Shown here: piece after piece, positions 1-12,605 of the stretch
Layout: each line of letters begins with the position of its first letter
Numbering within the stretch: position 1 is the first letter of the stretch
Assembly: GCA_031216445.1 (NCBI GenBank)
Contig: CM062215.1
Span: 1,620,001-1,684,000, forward strand
Source of the DNA: Lateolabrax maculatus
Lineage: Eukaryota > Chordata > Actinopteri > Acropomatiformes > Lateolabracidae
Reading direction: 5' to 3'
DNA length: 64,000 nucleotides
Program-made: the position numbers and the translations under genes
Notes under the pieces: generated by a model
The model's input: only the letters and a program-made list of their open reading frames with translations
Told to the model about the DNA's origin: nothing
Database searches by the model: none

Positions 1-3000
1 GATAACATATAATAGTGCCACAGTCACAGAGGACATTTTTCTGCATTTCATACTTTAAGTACATTTTCCTGATTATACTTTTATGACGTAACTTTCCCCC
101 AGAACAAGGCGGAGGATCCGGACGAAGAGAAGAGACAGATGCATGAAAACAGATGGATGGACGGATGTCAGCTCATTAGTTCAACAAAATGTTCTGCCGT
201 GATCAGACTACATGATATCAGCCCACAAATGCCCACACCCCAAGGACGGGCACACGCTTGAATTTGCAAGAATTGCAAGCACTTTCTGAGACTAAACTTT
301 GACAAAAAAAACAAAGATTTGACTATTCACTTGTACCATGTTCAGTACGTATCTACTTAAATTGAGTACTTTGACATTGATGCTGAGGCAAAATGTCACA
401 AGACTAAGAGTTTATACAGACATGTTTCACAGCTTTGGCTGCTATTTCCATAAAGGGAGCATAAAAACAAGCAAATAAACCGAATAAACCAGCCTCTGGA
501 GTCAGTAATGATCAACACAATGTGTGAATTGCTCTGAGTAAATCTGTGCCGAACAGGCTCCATGAATAAAGTTGAGTGGAGCTGAGGAGTAAATGGCTCG
601 TGCAGCAGGACGGTCCTCTGCTAATGAGACGCAATTCATTGAGGGTTTGGTGATTAAATCCCAATCAACATTAATAATAATAATAACAACAATAAACATA
701 AGAGTAGAAATGAGAACGTTGTTTTGTCTTCTGCATGTAAAAAGGACATTACACCATTTAAGAAACACTTCAAAGGGCTGTGAGAGAGTATATAGCCAGG
801 TCTCTTCAGAAAAAGAAACAAAATATAGGAAAAACAGCTTTTATCAGTCCTTCCTCTTTCATTTCAATGACAAAACCCACTCAAACGATTCGTCCTCTCT
901 GCTGTTAGAAAAGGCGACAAGAGGGAGACAAAATGTCTCGAAATGCGAGAGAGAAGATTCCCTTCATATGAAAATTTATTTGTGAATGTGGAATTAAAAG
1001 GAGAGTTTCACATTACACTGTCATTCCTTCCTATTCACTTTCAATTAAGATTGTTTTATAGATTTTTAAATAACTTTGATTTTTTCTTTTTGTCTCCCCA
1101 TCAGGGAATTAGAGGACAATTCATTGTTAATTTCTTTCTTTCTTTCGTAAAGCCGCAGTGACATTATTGCAAATTCACTCAATATTCACACAAATTGACA
1201 TCAACATCAATCATCAATATTATGCAAGAGGATAAAAAAGTGTCGACTTTAAAACAATCAGTCCTGTTTCAAAGAGATATAAGTAAAATCTCTGTCTCTG
1301 TTTCGTCTTTTAAGTCACGTATATTTGCTGTTTATAGTACTATAAGTTCAAGTTTTCACAGAAACTGAAACTGATAAGCATTACATAAAAGAAAAGCTTT
1401 CATTGCGGGCAGGTTTCTTTTCAGGTATTTGGATTCAGACAGCAGTAGAAAGGACTGTGTTTAAGGCCAGCGGTCACCCTGCAAAACTCAAAAAAGTCCT
1501 GACCTCTGTTGCTTTCAGTGCATCATGTGTTTGAAAAAGATGGTCTTACATGTTCATCCAACCTATCAGAGGGTAGGGGCAGCTTAAAAGTAGCCTGAGA
1601 GGCAAAACGTAAAAGTATTTGCTGTTGCTCCTTAAGCTCATTACTAAGACAGTAACAACTGGAAAAGTGGTTGAGGCGGTAAAAAATAGGATTTGGAAAA
1701 GTTAGGGACTAGTATGGGTTTATGAAGTGTTTATACTCAGAGCATCTCTGGTTTGTTTTCCCCCCTTGGCGTGATTCACTTGTGCCTAAAGTACCGAGAC
1801 CCTTCAGAGGAAGTGGTGTAGATCCGATCACAAACAAATCCTGGGGTGGTACATTTGTACCGAGGACGCGTGCCCTTTGCATGCTGGGATGCTTATGAGT
1901 GCGTGAACTTCTTGACATATGGGCAGATAGGACCTTTTTCTTATGTTAAATTCCCTGACAAATCTGACCAGTGAGCGGAGTGAATACGCTACGTTTACAT
2001 CGTATGGGATCGCTGGTAACGATGGGAACGATCCCGATTTTAATGACTTGCAAGCATTAACGCCATCAACATGAGGATTAAAATGCTGTCAAACATATTG
2101 GAATTACAATTTACAAGTTGGAAAACGCTGCGTCGTTTTGGTTCACTTGAATTGTCTTTTATTTATGTGAGAAAAGCAACCGAACCAAAGGGGAAAATGC
2201 TTAATGTTTCCCAACTCATCCACTGATTCTGAGCAAAGCAAACAAACTATAAGTTTGAAAACCGTGGATGGATCGTACCAGCAGCAGACAGTCACTCCTC
2301 GAAGGCATTCTTGGTTTTGCGCCTGGTTGTTAAAAATAAAAAGTGACAGTAGTTGCCTGAAAAAGGGAAACAAGAGCTTGAGAAAGGAGTTGAAACCCTG
2401 CCTATGATAACACCTCTGTGACTGTCAGATTGTCTGTTTTGGAAAGTTTAAAGTCAAAGAGACGCCGTTGTATTCACTGACCGTTTGGGCTTCTAACTGC
2501 GAACGATCAAAAAATCTCATCAAACACTTTAAGATGTATGAATGTGATGACCTCAAAAACATCAAATATGCAACCAAATCTGAAAGAACATTTTTGCTTT
2601 GATCTGCTCTGCTTATGAAAGTTGTTCTATCAGACCTCTGCAACACATGCTGCAGTGAGGCGGCATGTGTTGCCTTTCTGCTCCCCCTCAGTCATGCCTG
2701 AGGGAGCTTTTTAAAGGCAGCACCCAAAGTTTCCAACAAGGCAGCTAATTAGACCAACAGCTGGCGAAGGGCAACAGGAGAGGAGTAACATCTTTAACAG
2801 CTGTAATTAAAATGCATCGTCCTACTTAATCATGAAAAAATCATGTGTCAGTGCAGCTAAGCCTTATGAGAATGGATCAAATTCAATTCCACAAGTTATT
2901 TTTATCACTTTTCTTGCTTTTTCCTGGTTGTTATTTGTATTTTAATATATGTCCTGAATAGCCAACATCAAGGGTGAAAAAGTCTTCACTTTTCAGACTT

Positions 3001-4636
3001 TTTGTCATTAATTCATGAGTTTTTATTTTATTCAGCTCATGTCTTTCTGTTAGACTCAGACAGTTTTGGTCACATCCCAGAAGCTGTATGATCCTGGGAA
3101 ATATCAGGAAAATATCTCCACCTTTCTTTTCCTACACCGAGCGCATGATGAATGCTACAGCAGCTTTCAGAAAAGTGAAAGGTGATTTATCTGACCGCCC
3201 TGCACATGCTTTCTCATTCTGCTCTGTCAGGGGCCGAGGGGGATGTGATGGATATCTTTAAGGCGACTTATGAAGTGACTGGAGATCAGTGCAGGGCTCT
3301 GATATCCATTCAGCAGGCCGGAGTCACCTTGGACCTGTACTTTTAGAAAAGGATTTCTCAAACGTTTTCCCGATCTTAGGCTGAGGAGACCAACAGCTAA
3401 ATCAAATAAGGGGAAGTTCTCATTTATTTCTCATGATGAAAGGCCTGATGCGCTTCAACGGACTGAACTGAACCATTTACTGCACAATGCATTATTCAGT
3501 TACGTCTTCATTTATGTATTTTGCTGTATATTTGATCCAAAACAGTCTCTGAAACTCACATCAGTCATAAATTCACTTTTTTTAAAAGTATTATTTGTAA
3601 AAAGCCATTTTCTGTTTTGTTGTCTGCTGTGTTAATTTAAAACCATGTCCTCTAGCTTGAGTATTCAAGTATGTTCTTGACCTTGGAAACAGTTGAACCG
3701 AACAACCTCCATCTCAAACTCAGGAAAACCACAAGATGTGGAAGAAAACTCTGGAAAAAGTTAGTAGGTTTTACTAAGTTAGGTTTTATATTTTACTAAG
3801 AAACACAGATGTCAACATTGTGGTTGTTTCTACAGGAAAAGTCAGAATATCACCAAAGTCTGTAGGATTTATTCTGTGAGGAGCATGAATGTTTGTACCA
3901 AATTTCATGGCAATCCATCTGATAGCTGCTGAGATAAGGGGTGGAATATAGTTCAACTGGTAAATAAATAATTAACCGTTTAAAACAAAGAGTGAACCTG
4001 AAAATCTGAATAAGAAATGCAGACGCCTCCTGAGAAATTTGGCACAAAAAGCTGGGAGTTTGTATAAAGAGGTAAATGTTTTGCAGTTGAACACGATTCA
4101 CTCAAGAGCTGCCGTTGCTGCCCCGAAGTTCAGCTCTTAGTAGAGGCTCAGACTGGATTTGACGCGTCTATTCATCTGGTCTGAATGGGAACTGTGGGAT
4201 CTGAAAAGGGGCCTTCTATTCACTGCTTTTATCAAGGAGCCTCGCTATCAGCCCGGCTCGTTTTGCATCAGAATAACCAAACGTTTGCTTGTCAACCAGG
4301 TTGGTTATGGGAAGAGACACCAGGAATTTGGTTCATTTCAGATGCTGCCTGTATGCAAATACAGGAATTCCTGAAAATGTGGTGACTGAATTTTCTGTAA
4401 ATTCTGAAAATGGCAACAAAGAAAGGAATTCTTGGATTTCTTTGTTCCCAAACAACACGAGCTGTGGGAAAATATTTCAAATTAAAGTAGTTTATTTATG
4501 TTAAGAAATAGGAGAATGTTTCTCATCCCATAAAGGAGCACTTAATCCATCTGTTTATAAGAAAGAATCAAATTCAAAATCACAAACTTATAATATATAT
4601 TATTATATATATTAATAGTGTGTGTCTATATATGTA

Positions 4637-4641
<5 letters not shown>
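1..4641. other. Intergenic, no gene recognised
   Basis: No exon-like open frame with splice sites and no recognisable family on either strand. The sequence is AT-rich. A CRE/ATF-like TGACGTAA lies near 84. The part around 2660-2840 is slightly richer in E-box (CAGCTG) and homeobox-type (TAATTA) motifs, and 3120-3350 is somewhat GC-richer, but neither is more than a weak candidate for conserved noncoding DNA. Confidence 0.6.
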
Positions 4642-4706
<65 letters not shown>

Positions 4707-4712
4707 TATATA
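4642..4712. repeat. (TA)n microsatellite
   Basis: A nearly pure TA dinucleotide run with one C interruption at 4701. Such a run is prone to slippage and cruciform formation. The long open frame on the minus strand across it is only repeated Ile/Tyr codons. Confidence 0.97.
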
Positions 4713-4784
4713 GGGATATGTGGTTTTCACTGGCCAGGAAGAGTATGAAAGATGGTAACCTATAAAGTCACAAAAGCCTGCAGA

Positions 4785-4897
4785 CATATGTAGTGGAGTA
4801 AAAAGTAAAATATTTGCCTCTGAGATGTGGTCGAAATACTCAAGTAAAGTACAACTACAGTAATTGAGTAAATGTACTTTATTACATTCCACCACTG
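4785..4897 (+). mobile_element. hAT-type MITE, 3' fragment (AGTAAAAGTACT family)
   Basis: The terminus TTCCACCACTG sits at 4887-4897, preceded by family phrases such as GAGTAAATGTACTT and CTCTGAGATGTGG. It matches the 3' end of the near-full copy at 36551-37238. The 5' part is missing. The hAT assignment rests on the CAGTGGTGGAA-type inverted terminus and is inferred. Confidence 0.75.
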
Positions 4898-7800
4898 CAT
4901 TAGGGACAATGCAAAACAACACTGTAAAGTGCAGTAAAATCCCAGGAATCTGCATTATTGGTGCCAAGGTCAAAGGTTTACATACATTTTTGCTTCCTCT
5001 ACAGCAAAGCACAGCAATGTTCAGTATAAAATTGCTGAGTTTTGCAGGGAGATTTTCATCTTCAAGCACTCTTTCTTCCTACAAAATTATCCCACTTCCT
5101 CTTCTCTTCTCCCCAGCCCATTTCCCTTTCTCTCGCCTCCATCTGTCCGTTTACTACATCTCCACTCTTGAGGCTGCGCAACCTGTTCACGGGAAATTAC
5201 TTATTCATCATTTCCTTCAGTTGTAGCAGCGGGAAAAGGCCACGGATTAGCTGGCTGTATCTCCAGGCAAGCACACACATACACAAACACACACACCTGA
5301 AATCTGCAGCCTCTTCTCTCGTCGGGCAGCATTTTTAGGATTTAGTGTTAATTCCTGATGATACATTTCTAACATTTGCATTTATGCAAACATTAAATCG
5401 CTGCAGTAATCCTTTGGAGCTTTGGTCAGTGGTCAGTTTCAGGAAGGAGCTGAATATCCACAGCCTTTTATCCATCATTTCTTTTGTTCTCAGTGTAGCT
5501 GGTTTGCATTTTATTCATGCTCCTGATCCGATTGCAAACTGAGACCTCCATCTGCCATTTTAAATACACAGAAACCCACTCTGACAACATGATGAAACAG
5601 AATGATGCTACTTTCCAAAGGGCAGCCTTCAAAATCCTTAAATCCTCAAATCCCTGGTTACTAAATGATTTCCATTTCACCGCCTGGATCCTCTGCACCA
5701 ACCACAGCATTCATCTTCTGCGGCTCTTATCCAGAGAAACTTACAAAGAGAGCGAGCATGAAGGGATAGAGTTTTGCTCAAGGACACCCAGATGAAATAC
5801 AGGATGATCAACAGAGTGTAATGATGTCTTCCCCTCACAAATGAATGTACCGTGTTTTGGCAGCAGCTTCAAATGATGCAAATTCATCTTGTAAGATGAA
5901 AACGAGCGATGTCTCTTATTGATGGGGTCAAACACTTTATAGCTCACTATTCACTCTGAAAATAGATAGAATAACCTTGTAAATGGCCATTTTAGATGGA
6001 GCCGCTTTGATATATTTGATTGATGGATATATGCAGCTCTGCATTTATAAAAGCTGTTCTGAGTAACTTCACTGTTTCTTCAGCAGAGTGAAGTTTTAGA
6101 TCCTTGTTGGACTCTTTTAACATTTGTTAACAGGTTAAGGTTTGCTTACTTTTAGGCAACACTCAACCCACCCACTCCAACCTTCTCCCTAAGAGATTAT
6201 TGCGGTGCCATTTGAACTAACGTCTTGTTTGAGGTATTGGAACCAATTACTTGAAAGGGCTTTCAAATTCAAATTAATATGATAAAATGCTAAATAATTA
6301 ATAACTGGTCTTATTTGAAGGCAAATTTGACTTGTCAGTTACGTAACTCTATTGCTAACGGGACAAAAAGTGCACACAGTTTATTCCAAACTAAATTTGT
6401 AGCATCAACTCCTGCCAGTAAACTGTCTCTGTAGAGCCGTTCATACATAGTTTCTCCATTTCAGTCTCTCTGTTCCCTCAAATGCCACTCTGCTCAGGAA
6501 TTACAACAAGTTATCAATCAGTTGAACAAACAACTAAGGAAAACAAAAATGACAGTGAGAGAGTTAAATGTTGTGGTTCTACATATACCATAAAGAAAAC
6601 CATTGCCATTGCACTTGATTTCTACTGCATGTAATGAATAAACAAACAATATGCAGCTTTAAATTCATGACTAATATGAAAACTTTGGGAAAACGGCTCA
6701 GTTCAAAGAAGAAGTTTGTATTTGACTATGACTTGCTACAGTCCTTATCTGAGTTTCTGTCCCCATTCAAAATTTGAAACTGTTTTCAAACATAGGCTTC
6801 TGGCTGCTGGATGCACTGCCAACAGCTGCCGAATGCAGCTTTAAATTCTTGTTTATGTGAAGAATTTGGGCTGCAGCTTGAAGACGTAGATCAAATTCAT
6901 TTTTAAAAGGTGAAATTGGTCTTCGACTGCGGACTCCACTCCTCTGAGGTGATTACTTCAGTGTGAAGACAGATTTACAGCTTTACAGCTGGAGGCTAAA
7001 TCTCATCTGGAGCTTCACAAACGACCCAGCGACTGATCAATAGAGGGATAGATACATAGAGAGTCCGCCCAGGTAATGTAACTCTGCAGTATACAGCTGA
7101 ATCCTGTCTGCAGGGTCTCCTTTGTTAAATCATTATCCCTGAACCCCTCACTGTCGCCCACTCAATTCAACATCAATTACCCACAAGCCCCTCTGTCCAC
7201 GTTTCCCATGGCAACCTGAGCTGCCTGACTAGTTCGCCTTTGATAGTTTTAACTGCAGAAGTGACCAATTTTTTTTATTGTAATTCATAATTTATGCTCA
7301 TTTCCACACAGTTATTATACATTCTAATTCAATTTTGTGAATTACAGACTGACAGGTGTGTGTGCTCCGTTCAGCCAGAGAAAAGGTTTTTCATACCAAA
7401 ATACTCTATCTTACTACTATCTTTTGTAGAGAGTAATATTTCTATAATATAACATTTAAGATGCATTGACTTTCTCAATGCATCTTAAAATGGCTGATAT
7501 GATATTATTATGTTTATAATTTTGGCTTAATTAGTAATGACACTTTTAATTACAATTAAAACTGTAACAGTTTGAAAGTTACTTTTGCAGCTACAATCCA
7601 GGCACGTGAGTTACTGTAAGTCACATTAGCACCACGAAACAATGATCGTGTTGGATCATAAGAGTCACCACCATTGCCGTCATTGCTGTCAACTTCTCCC
7701 GGTCAGGATTCCTTCAGTGTTCATCGTGCAGGAGGTTTTTACCGGGAGCCGAATTACCAGCAGAGGTCTCCACAATCTCCACAACAAACGGATCAGGTGA

Positions 7801-8329
7801 TTAAAACCAGTAAAAACACTGAATCAAGCAGTTTCATGTTTAAAGTGTTTCAGTGTTTTTACAACGCTGTTCGGCGGGCACATGACGTCCCGGAGAGGCT
7901 GCGACCTGAGCTGAGTTTGCACTGTTTGTTTCTCTACTAAAAACTGTCATCCGGTTAAAAAACGACCAAGATCTAAAGTGTGTTGTAAAAATGTGGCTTA
8001 AAACTGGATAAAAAGTCAATTTATGACAGCTTCTGGCAGACAACCACACAATGACGCATGCTCAAAGGGGGGATATTTGGGATAATTTAAGTAAACAACT
8101 CAACAAAATAAGCAACACAGGTCTAGCCGTTTTTAGACATTTTAATGCGGAAAAGTTTCATATTATACCTTTAAGGAAAACTTAACTTAAGACAAACTAT
8201 ATGTGTGCACTACAAATAGAAACTATTGTACTGTCACTTTAGCTCATTAAATACCATCTCTGGGTCCAGATATCTCCATATATCAGCCGTCATCAGCCTG
8301 TATATATATGTGTGTTCGGTCCAGAGGTG
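4898..8329. other. Intergenic, no gene recognised
   Basis: No gene seen. Around 5720-5800 there is a phrase (CTTATCCAGAGAAACTTACA, then TTTTGCTCAAGGACACCCAG) resembling a dispersed teleost repeat, too decayed to classify. A perfect hairpin at 7455-7489 is listed separately. An RFX-like half palindrome (CCCATGGCAAC) lies at 7205-7215. Confidence 0.55.
7455..7489. repeat. Perfect 15-bp inverted repeat (hairpin)
   Basis: Left arm TTTAAGATGCATTGA (7455-7469), loop of 5 nt, right arm TCAATGCATCTTAAA (7475-7489). There are no mismatches, and with a one-base bulge the pairing extends by CAT/ATG. No T-run follows and no gene flanks it, so it is not a bacterial-type terminator. Confidence 0.9.
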
Positions 8330-8760
8330 AAGCAGCCATTTAACCTTTTTAATGGAGCTTTAATTCTCTTTTGGCCTTCCAGTGGGTTTCCATGCTTCGC
8401 GGGCTCATCCAGCTAAATGAGATTTATGTGACTTCAGGAGGCCCTCCAAACTCTTTGGCAGGTTTTAACAGCCATGCACACTTGGACACGCTTGTGTCAC
8501 CACAGAATGAAAGTTCGATGACTTCCGGTAACTACATTTAAGGTGACCGGCCTCGTACAGTGGATGTCTTCATCAATCATGGCTGTTAATTATGGCTGAT
8601 GTGGGAGGGGGGAGGGCGAATGAAGGCCGAAAAACATTTAGCCGAGCGCAGCGAGGAGGTGTGAGATTAATGGTGATAAAAGTGAGATGGCTTTTATCAT
8701 CAGTAAATGATAACGGCATTAGAGCTGAGACATTAAAGTACTGTTAACACTGAGCAGACA
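8330..8760. promoter_or_regulatory. Candidate conserved noncoding element
   Basis: A moderately GC-rich block with no coding frame. It contains TAATTA (near 8587) and three TGATAA/TTATCA sites at 8674, 8694 and 8708, two of which form the arms of a 9-bp inverted repeat (TGATAAAAG, 8674-8682; CTTTTATCA, 8691-8699). Base composition and motif clustering suggest regulatory DNA. Conservation was not tested. Confidence 0.3.
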
Positions 8761-8794
8761 TTTAAGTGCTGTGATTACAGTATGTACACAGTTT

Positions 8795-8912
8795 TCTTAC
8801 ATACTTTTACTTAAGTAACATTATAAATGCAGGACTTTTACTTGTTTAAGAGAATTTCCACAGTGTGGTATTAGTACTTTTACTGAAGCAAAGGATCTGA
8901 ATGCTTCCTTCA
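8795..8912 (-). mobile_element. hAT-type MITE fragment, reverse orientation
   Basis: Reads on the minus strand as the 5' part of the AGTAAAAGTACT family (TTCAGATCCTTTGC, AGTAAAAGTACTAATACC). Both ends are degraded. Confidence 0.65.
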
Positions 8913-9769
8913 CCGAATCGCCTTCCTGCGACTTTGTTGCTGTAGGTAAATGTGGCGCTTCATTCACTAAACATGAAATCAAGCAAAAACAAGTATGGAA
9001 ACTTAAAACCTCCAGAATCAAACGTGATTTGTAGCTCAGACAAGATTTGAAAAATACTAAAGCCACTTGTTAAGTTTGTACAGTGTTTTGGTGCAAATTT
9101 CTTTATTCGAATGCTATGATTGTCGTTCCAAGTGGCTCACAGTGCGGCTGCTTTACTGACAGACGGGTTAATCAACTTGTTTTTAATCTTGTTGAAAAGC
9201 TCCCGGCCGATTCCTATTATCATAATGAGCTCTCTCGTTTCTGTTTCAAGTACTCGCCGCAGCAGCTGTTTGAGCGCTCACATCAGAGGAGGATGGAGGG
9301 CACTTCTTGTTGCTGAAAGGTCATCGGTTCGATGCGGGCAAAACAGACGTCCACGTCCACATGTCCTTGAGCAGAATGCTGAAAGACTTCCTGTCCTCAG
9401 GAACGATCTACAGAAGAGTTTCGGCAAAACTGTGTAGCTTCTGGCTATTAATTTAATTTTAATTTCACCCTAAAATGAATGAATCTGCCTCAGTCTGTAA
9501 TAATTTTTAATTTCTACTTACTTTGTTTTACTTACTCGTGGGTCAGGCTATTGGATGATTTTTTGTATTTAGCTGTTAGTATTAAGGTGCGTTCATGTGC
9601 AGGTAAGAAAACTAACTAATACTAACTAACTAACTTAGACTTCTTGGATGTTTCATTTTTGCAGGACAGTAAAGTGTTTAAAGATTTTTCAGTCTATTGA
9701 AGTAACTGATCAGCTTCAAAGCAGATGCAAACAGTGGATATGCAAGCAGTCATATTCTATATCTAGAAT

Positions 9770-9960
9770 ATCTAGATCTATGTATTTTGATCCTTTACTT
9801 AAGTAAAAGTACTTCCCTACACATTAAGGTCCTCCATTCAAAACCATACTTAAGTTAAAGTATGTATTATCCGCAGAAAGTAATTAAAGTAAAAGTCTTA
9901 TTTCTGCAGAACAATGAAAGTTTCATACAAAGGTAATCTGCTGCAAAAGATCATATCATA
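9770..9960 (+). mobile_element. hAT-type MITE fragment
   Basis: Contains GATCCTTTACTTAAGTAAAA, then the family phrases TCCATTCAAAACC and ACTTAAGTTAAAGTATG, in the same order as in the copies at 31901 and 36551. The terminal inverted repeat is not preserved. Confidence 0.65.
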
Positions 9961-12399
9961 CATTTAAAAGCTCCAGAACAGCCACTAATGGACCTTGTGG
10001 TAGTGTTTGTCCCTTTTTGGTTATTTGGGTAACCCAGCAAAAGAGAGCAATGTAGTTGTGAGTCTTGATTCAGAGCTACAGCTTTAAAATAGCTGTCAAT
10101 ATTTTATTCTAAAAGTAGCTGTAACTCAATCTATAACTCTATTCCTCTCGCTGCAACTCTTCCTTTGAAACTCCAAATGCATCAGCTATATCCCTGTATC
10201 ATAAAGTTAAAGTTTTACTATGAAAATGTAGTGGTTCACTGGTGTTTTGTCCAAATTGTGAGCATTGGCCAGTTATGCAAACCAAAATCTGGACTGATAA
10301 ATAACATATTTAAATTTGGGGAAAACATGATTTTAAGGATGAATTATAAAAGTTTCCTGATTTTGTATTCAGTTATGTTCACAGGATCATTTCAAAAGCA
10401 GGATTACTTCTTTGCTTTGTGTCACTTATTTTAGTTAGAAGTCACAGCTCGATGAAGCGTACTTCATCGCGTCGTCGACATCAGTAATCCCCTCTGACGG
10501 CTCCAGTGAAGGCGATGTGCCAGCCACTCCCAGAGTTTGAAGCATCACTGTTATGACCTGACGGGAGCTTAGTGTTCACCATATGGTGTTGTGCTTGTCA
10601 GGAGCTGTTTTCGTGTGTGTGGGGGAGGTTTCGGTGGAAAGATTAGCTCTGTGTGGTCGCTGTCACGCTGGGCGCTCGCTACAAGACTGTCAAAACACTG
10701 AATAAGACGTCTTTACTGCTGCATGAAATTACTTTCTAACCTTTAGATTAATGCCTGGCACACATACCTGTGCAAACACTGAGACTAAATTATAAATAGA
10801 TGGTGGTAGATGTGCCATTTTCAGATTGATATTAGAATGACAGGAAATTAGAAAGTGAATCTTGTGCTCTTTTCCAGTCACCTAATTAAATTGTTTGTCT
10901 AATAAGTGTGTTTACTGTGGTTTTATTATCTTTATTCACCATTTCCGACTCACTACTTATCTTCGATATTCAATATATTTCACTTAAATAAACATAAGAC
11001 TCCGTTTTTCTTTACTTTCTAGTAAAGTATTTAGCTAATAAAACTGAAAAAAATGGTCTAAAAGAAGGCTGGAAGTCAAATTTTGGGGAGAAAATGGAGG
11101 AAATAATAATGATCATTTTAATTATGATTGTCTCATGAGGTTCATCAGCTGTTCTCAAACCATTTCTAAATATAACGAACTACAGTCAAACCTTTCTGAC
11201 GCCTCACTCAGAAGTAATGGATGCTGGATCGGCTCAGACGCCTGAGTCAGAGACCTGGTCTGGCAAAAGGATAGATAAATCAGGCCTGAAGCCTGAAAAG
11301 AGGCGATTTTTCTACAAACACAACGCTTCCTTCCTGGACGGCAGGACTTCCACCAGCTGTGTGATCTGTCTGTGATCTGATTCACTTAATTAACTGACTA
11401 ACAAGCTAAAAGTGGCTCTGATGACCCAGCCAGCCTCTGACAGACAGTGGCGTGCAGGAGGTGGAGTAGTTTGACATCAAGGTAAAAACAGTACGATACA
11501 TGGCATGGCCAACAATTATGGGAACTGTAGTCTTCCTCTACTGATCCTGAGGCCCTCTCTTGAAAAGAGTCCCTGTTTTAATTTAAAGACTTTCATTATT
11601 TCAGTTTTAGGCTTATATGGCCCCTACTTTTGATCCCCCTGGGAGATTAATTTATTTACTTTCTTCACCAATTCATGATTTTCCAGTCAATGCAGCTTTC
11701 TTCCACTTTGCATTAATGACGAGGACAACAACAATAGCCTAGTTTACTAACAGGGTAACAGTGCAGTAGATCTGTCACAGGGCATTTTACGCCCCCTGCT
11801 GGAGTACAAGAAATGGCCTTTTGCACGTATACTGTACATATTTAATTTTCTTTTTTTCTTCAAATAAAAAAGTGAAAGGTCTTTCCTTTATTTGTGTAAA
11901 CTGTGCCTTTTAAAATAAAATTTCTGAGAAATCTGTCTCTGCTTCTTTAAGCAGGAGAAATTAAAATATACTAACTTGTTGAAAACAAGCTGATTCATGT
12001 TGGAAAGAGTTGAAAATATTAACTCCGCAGGCAGATTTATTCACTTTTTCTCAAGATTTGTGGACTCAATCATCAATAAATGTCTTAAAATGGAGATTTG
12101 TAGGCAGAAAATAAAAACGTCCCTAAAATTTGCTCTTGAAGCACACTGATTTCAAATTGAAATAACATATCCTTCACCAAAGGGTACATTTTGAAAGATA
12201 AGATTTAAAGCATCAGGATGAGACTAAACAGCTTACGGTGGATGTTGTTGCTCGTAGTGATTCGTTGACGACCTTTATTCAGTCCACAGTCTGTTCAGCC
12301 TGTAAACCTGTTTATTGTCATGGATCGTTTTACCGTCAGTCCAATTAGCCCAAACTGGAAGGCGGAAGTAGATATGTAGGCCATGAGGTAGGCGCGAAC
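9961..12399. other. Intergenic, no gene recognised
   Basis: No exon or RNA gene recognised. It holds a short hairpin (CGATGAAG CGTA CTTCATCG, 10450-10469) and a perfect CTCF-type core at 11790-11802, listed separately. Confidence 0.55.
11790..11802 (-). promoter_or_regulatory. CTCF-type core motif (perfect)
   Basis: CGCCCCCTGCTGG, the complement of CCAGCAGGGGGCG, fits the vertebrate CTCF core CCASYAGRKGGCR at every position on the minus strand. Such motifs also occur inside dispersed repeats, so occupancy is inferred only. Confidence 0.45.
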
Positions 12400-12422
12400 G
12401 TGTGTGTGAGTGTGTGTGTGTG
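12400..12422. repeat. Short (TG)n microsatellite
   Basis: Interrupted TG dinucleotide run bordering the GC-rich patch that follows. Confidence 0.9.
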
Positions 12423-12439
12423 GAGGATAGCGCGCTCTG

Positions 12440-12605
12440 ATCCAGGAGCCTCTAATCCGATCGGGGGGGTGAGAGTGGAGGCAGGAGAGGATTATGGGAT
12501 TAGGGAGGGGAAGATGCGACATGAGATGGCCACTTTGCAGCTGCACTGCCATGCTTGCTGGCACCTTTCAGAGTTGCCGCAGCAACGGGAAGTGGCGCAG
12601 GGTTA
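12440..12605. promoter_or_regulatory. Candidate enhancer: OTX/PITX-type sites plus RFX X-box
   Basis: Within about 165 bp there are three K50-homeodomain sites (TAATCC at 12453-12458, GGATTA at 12489-12494 and 12497-12502), an E-box CAGCTG (12538-12543) and a perfect RFX X-box GTTGCCGCAGCAAC (12573-12586). The block is GC-richer than its surroundings and has no convincing coding frame. A role as a cis-regulatory module is inferred from motif clustering. Confidence 0.35.

Noticed and set aside
4626..5069. 147-codon minus-strand frame
   Set aside because: Ends in Ile-Tyr repeats from the (TA)n run and overlaps a MITE.
9315..9340. B-box-like CGGTTCGATGC
   Set aside because: No A-box or acceptor stem upstream; a chance match or very decayed SINE.
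1768..11453. Two TGGCGTG heptamers (near 1768 and 11447) as extra AHR sites
   Set aside because: Isolated and far from ahr2; the match is expected by chance at this length.
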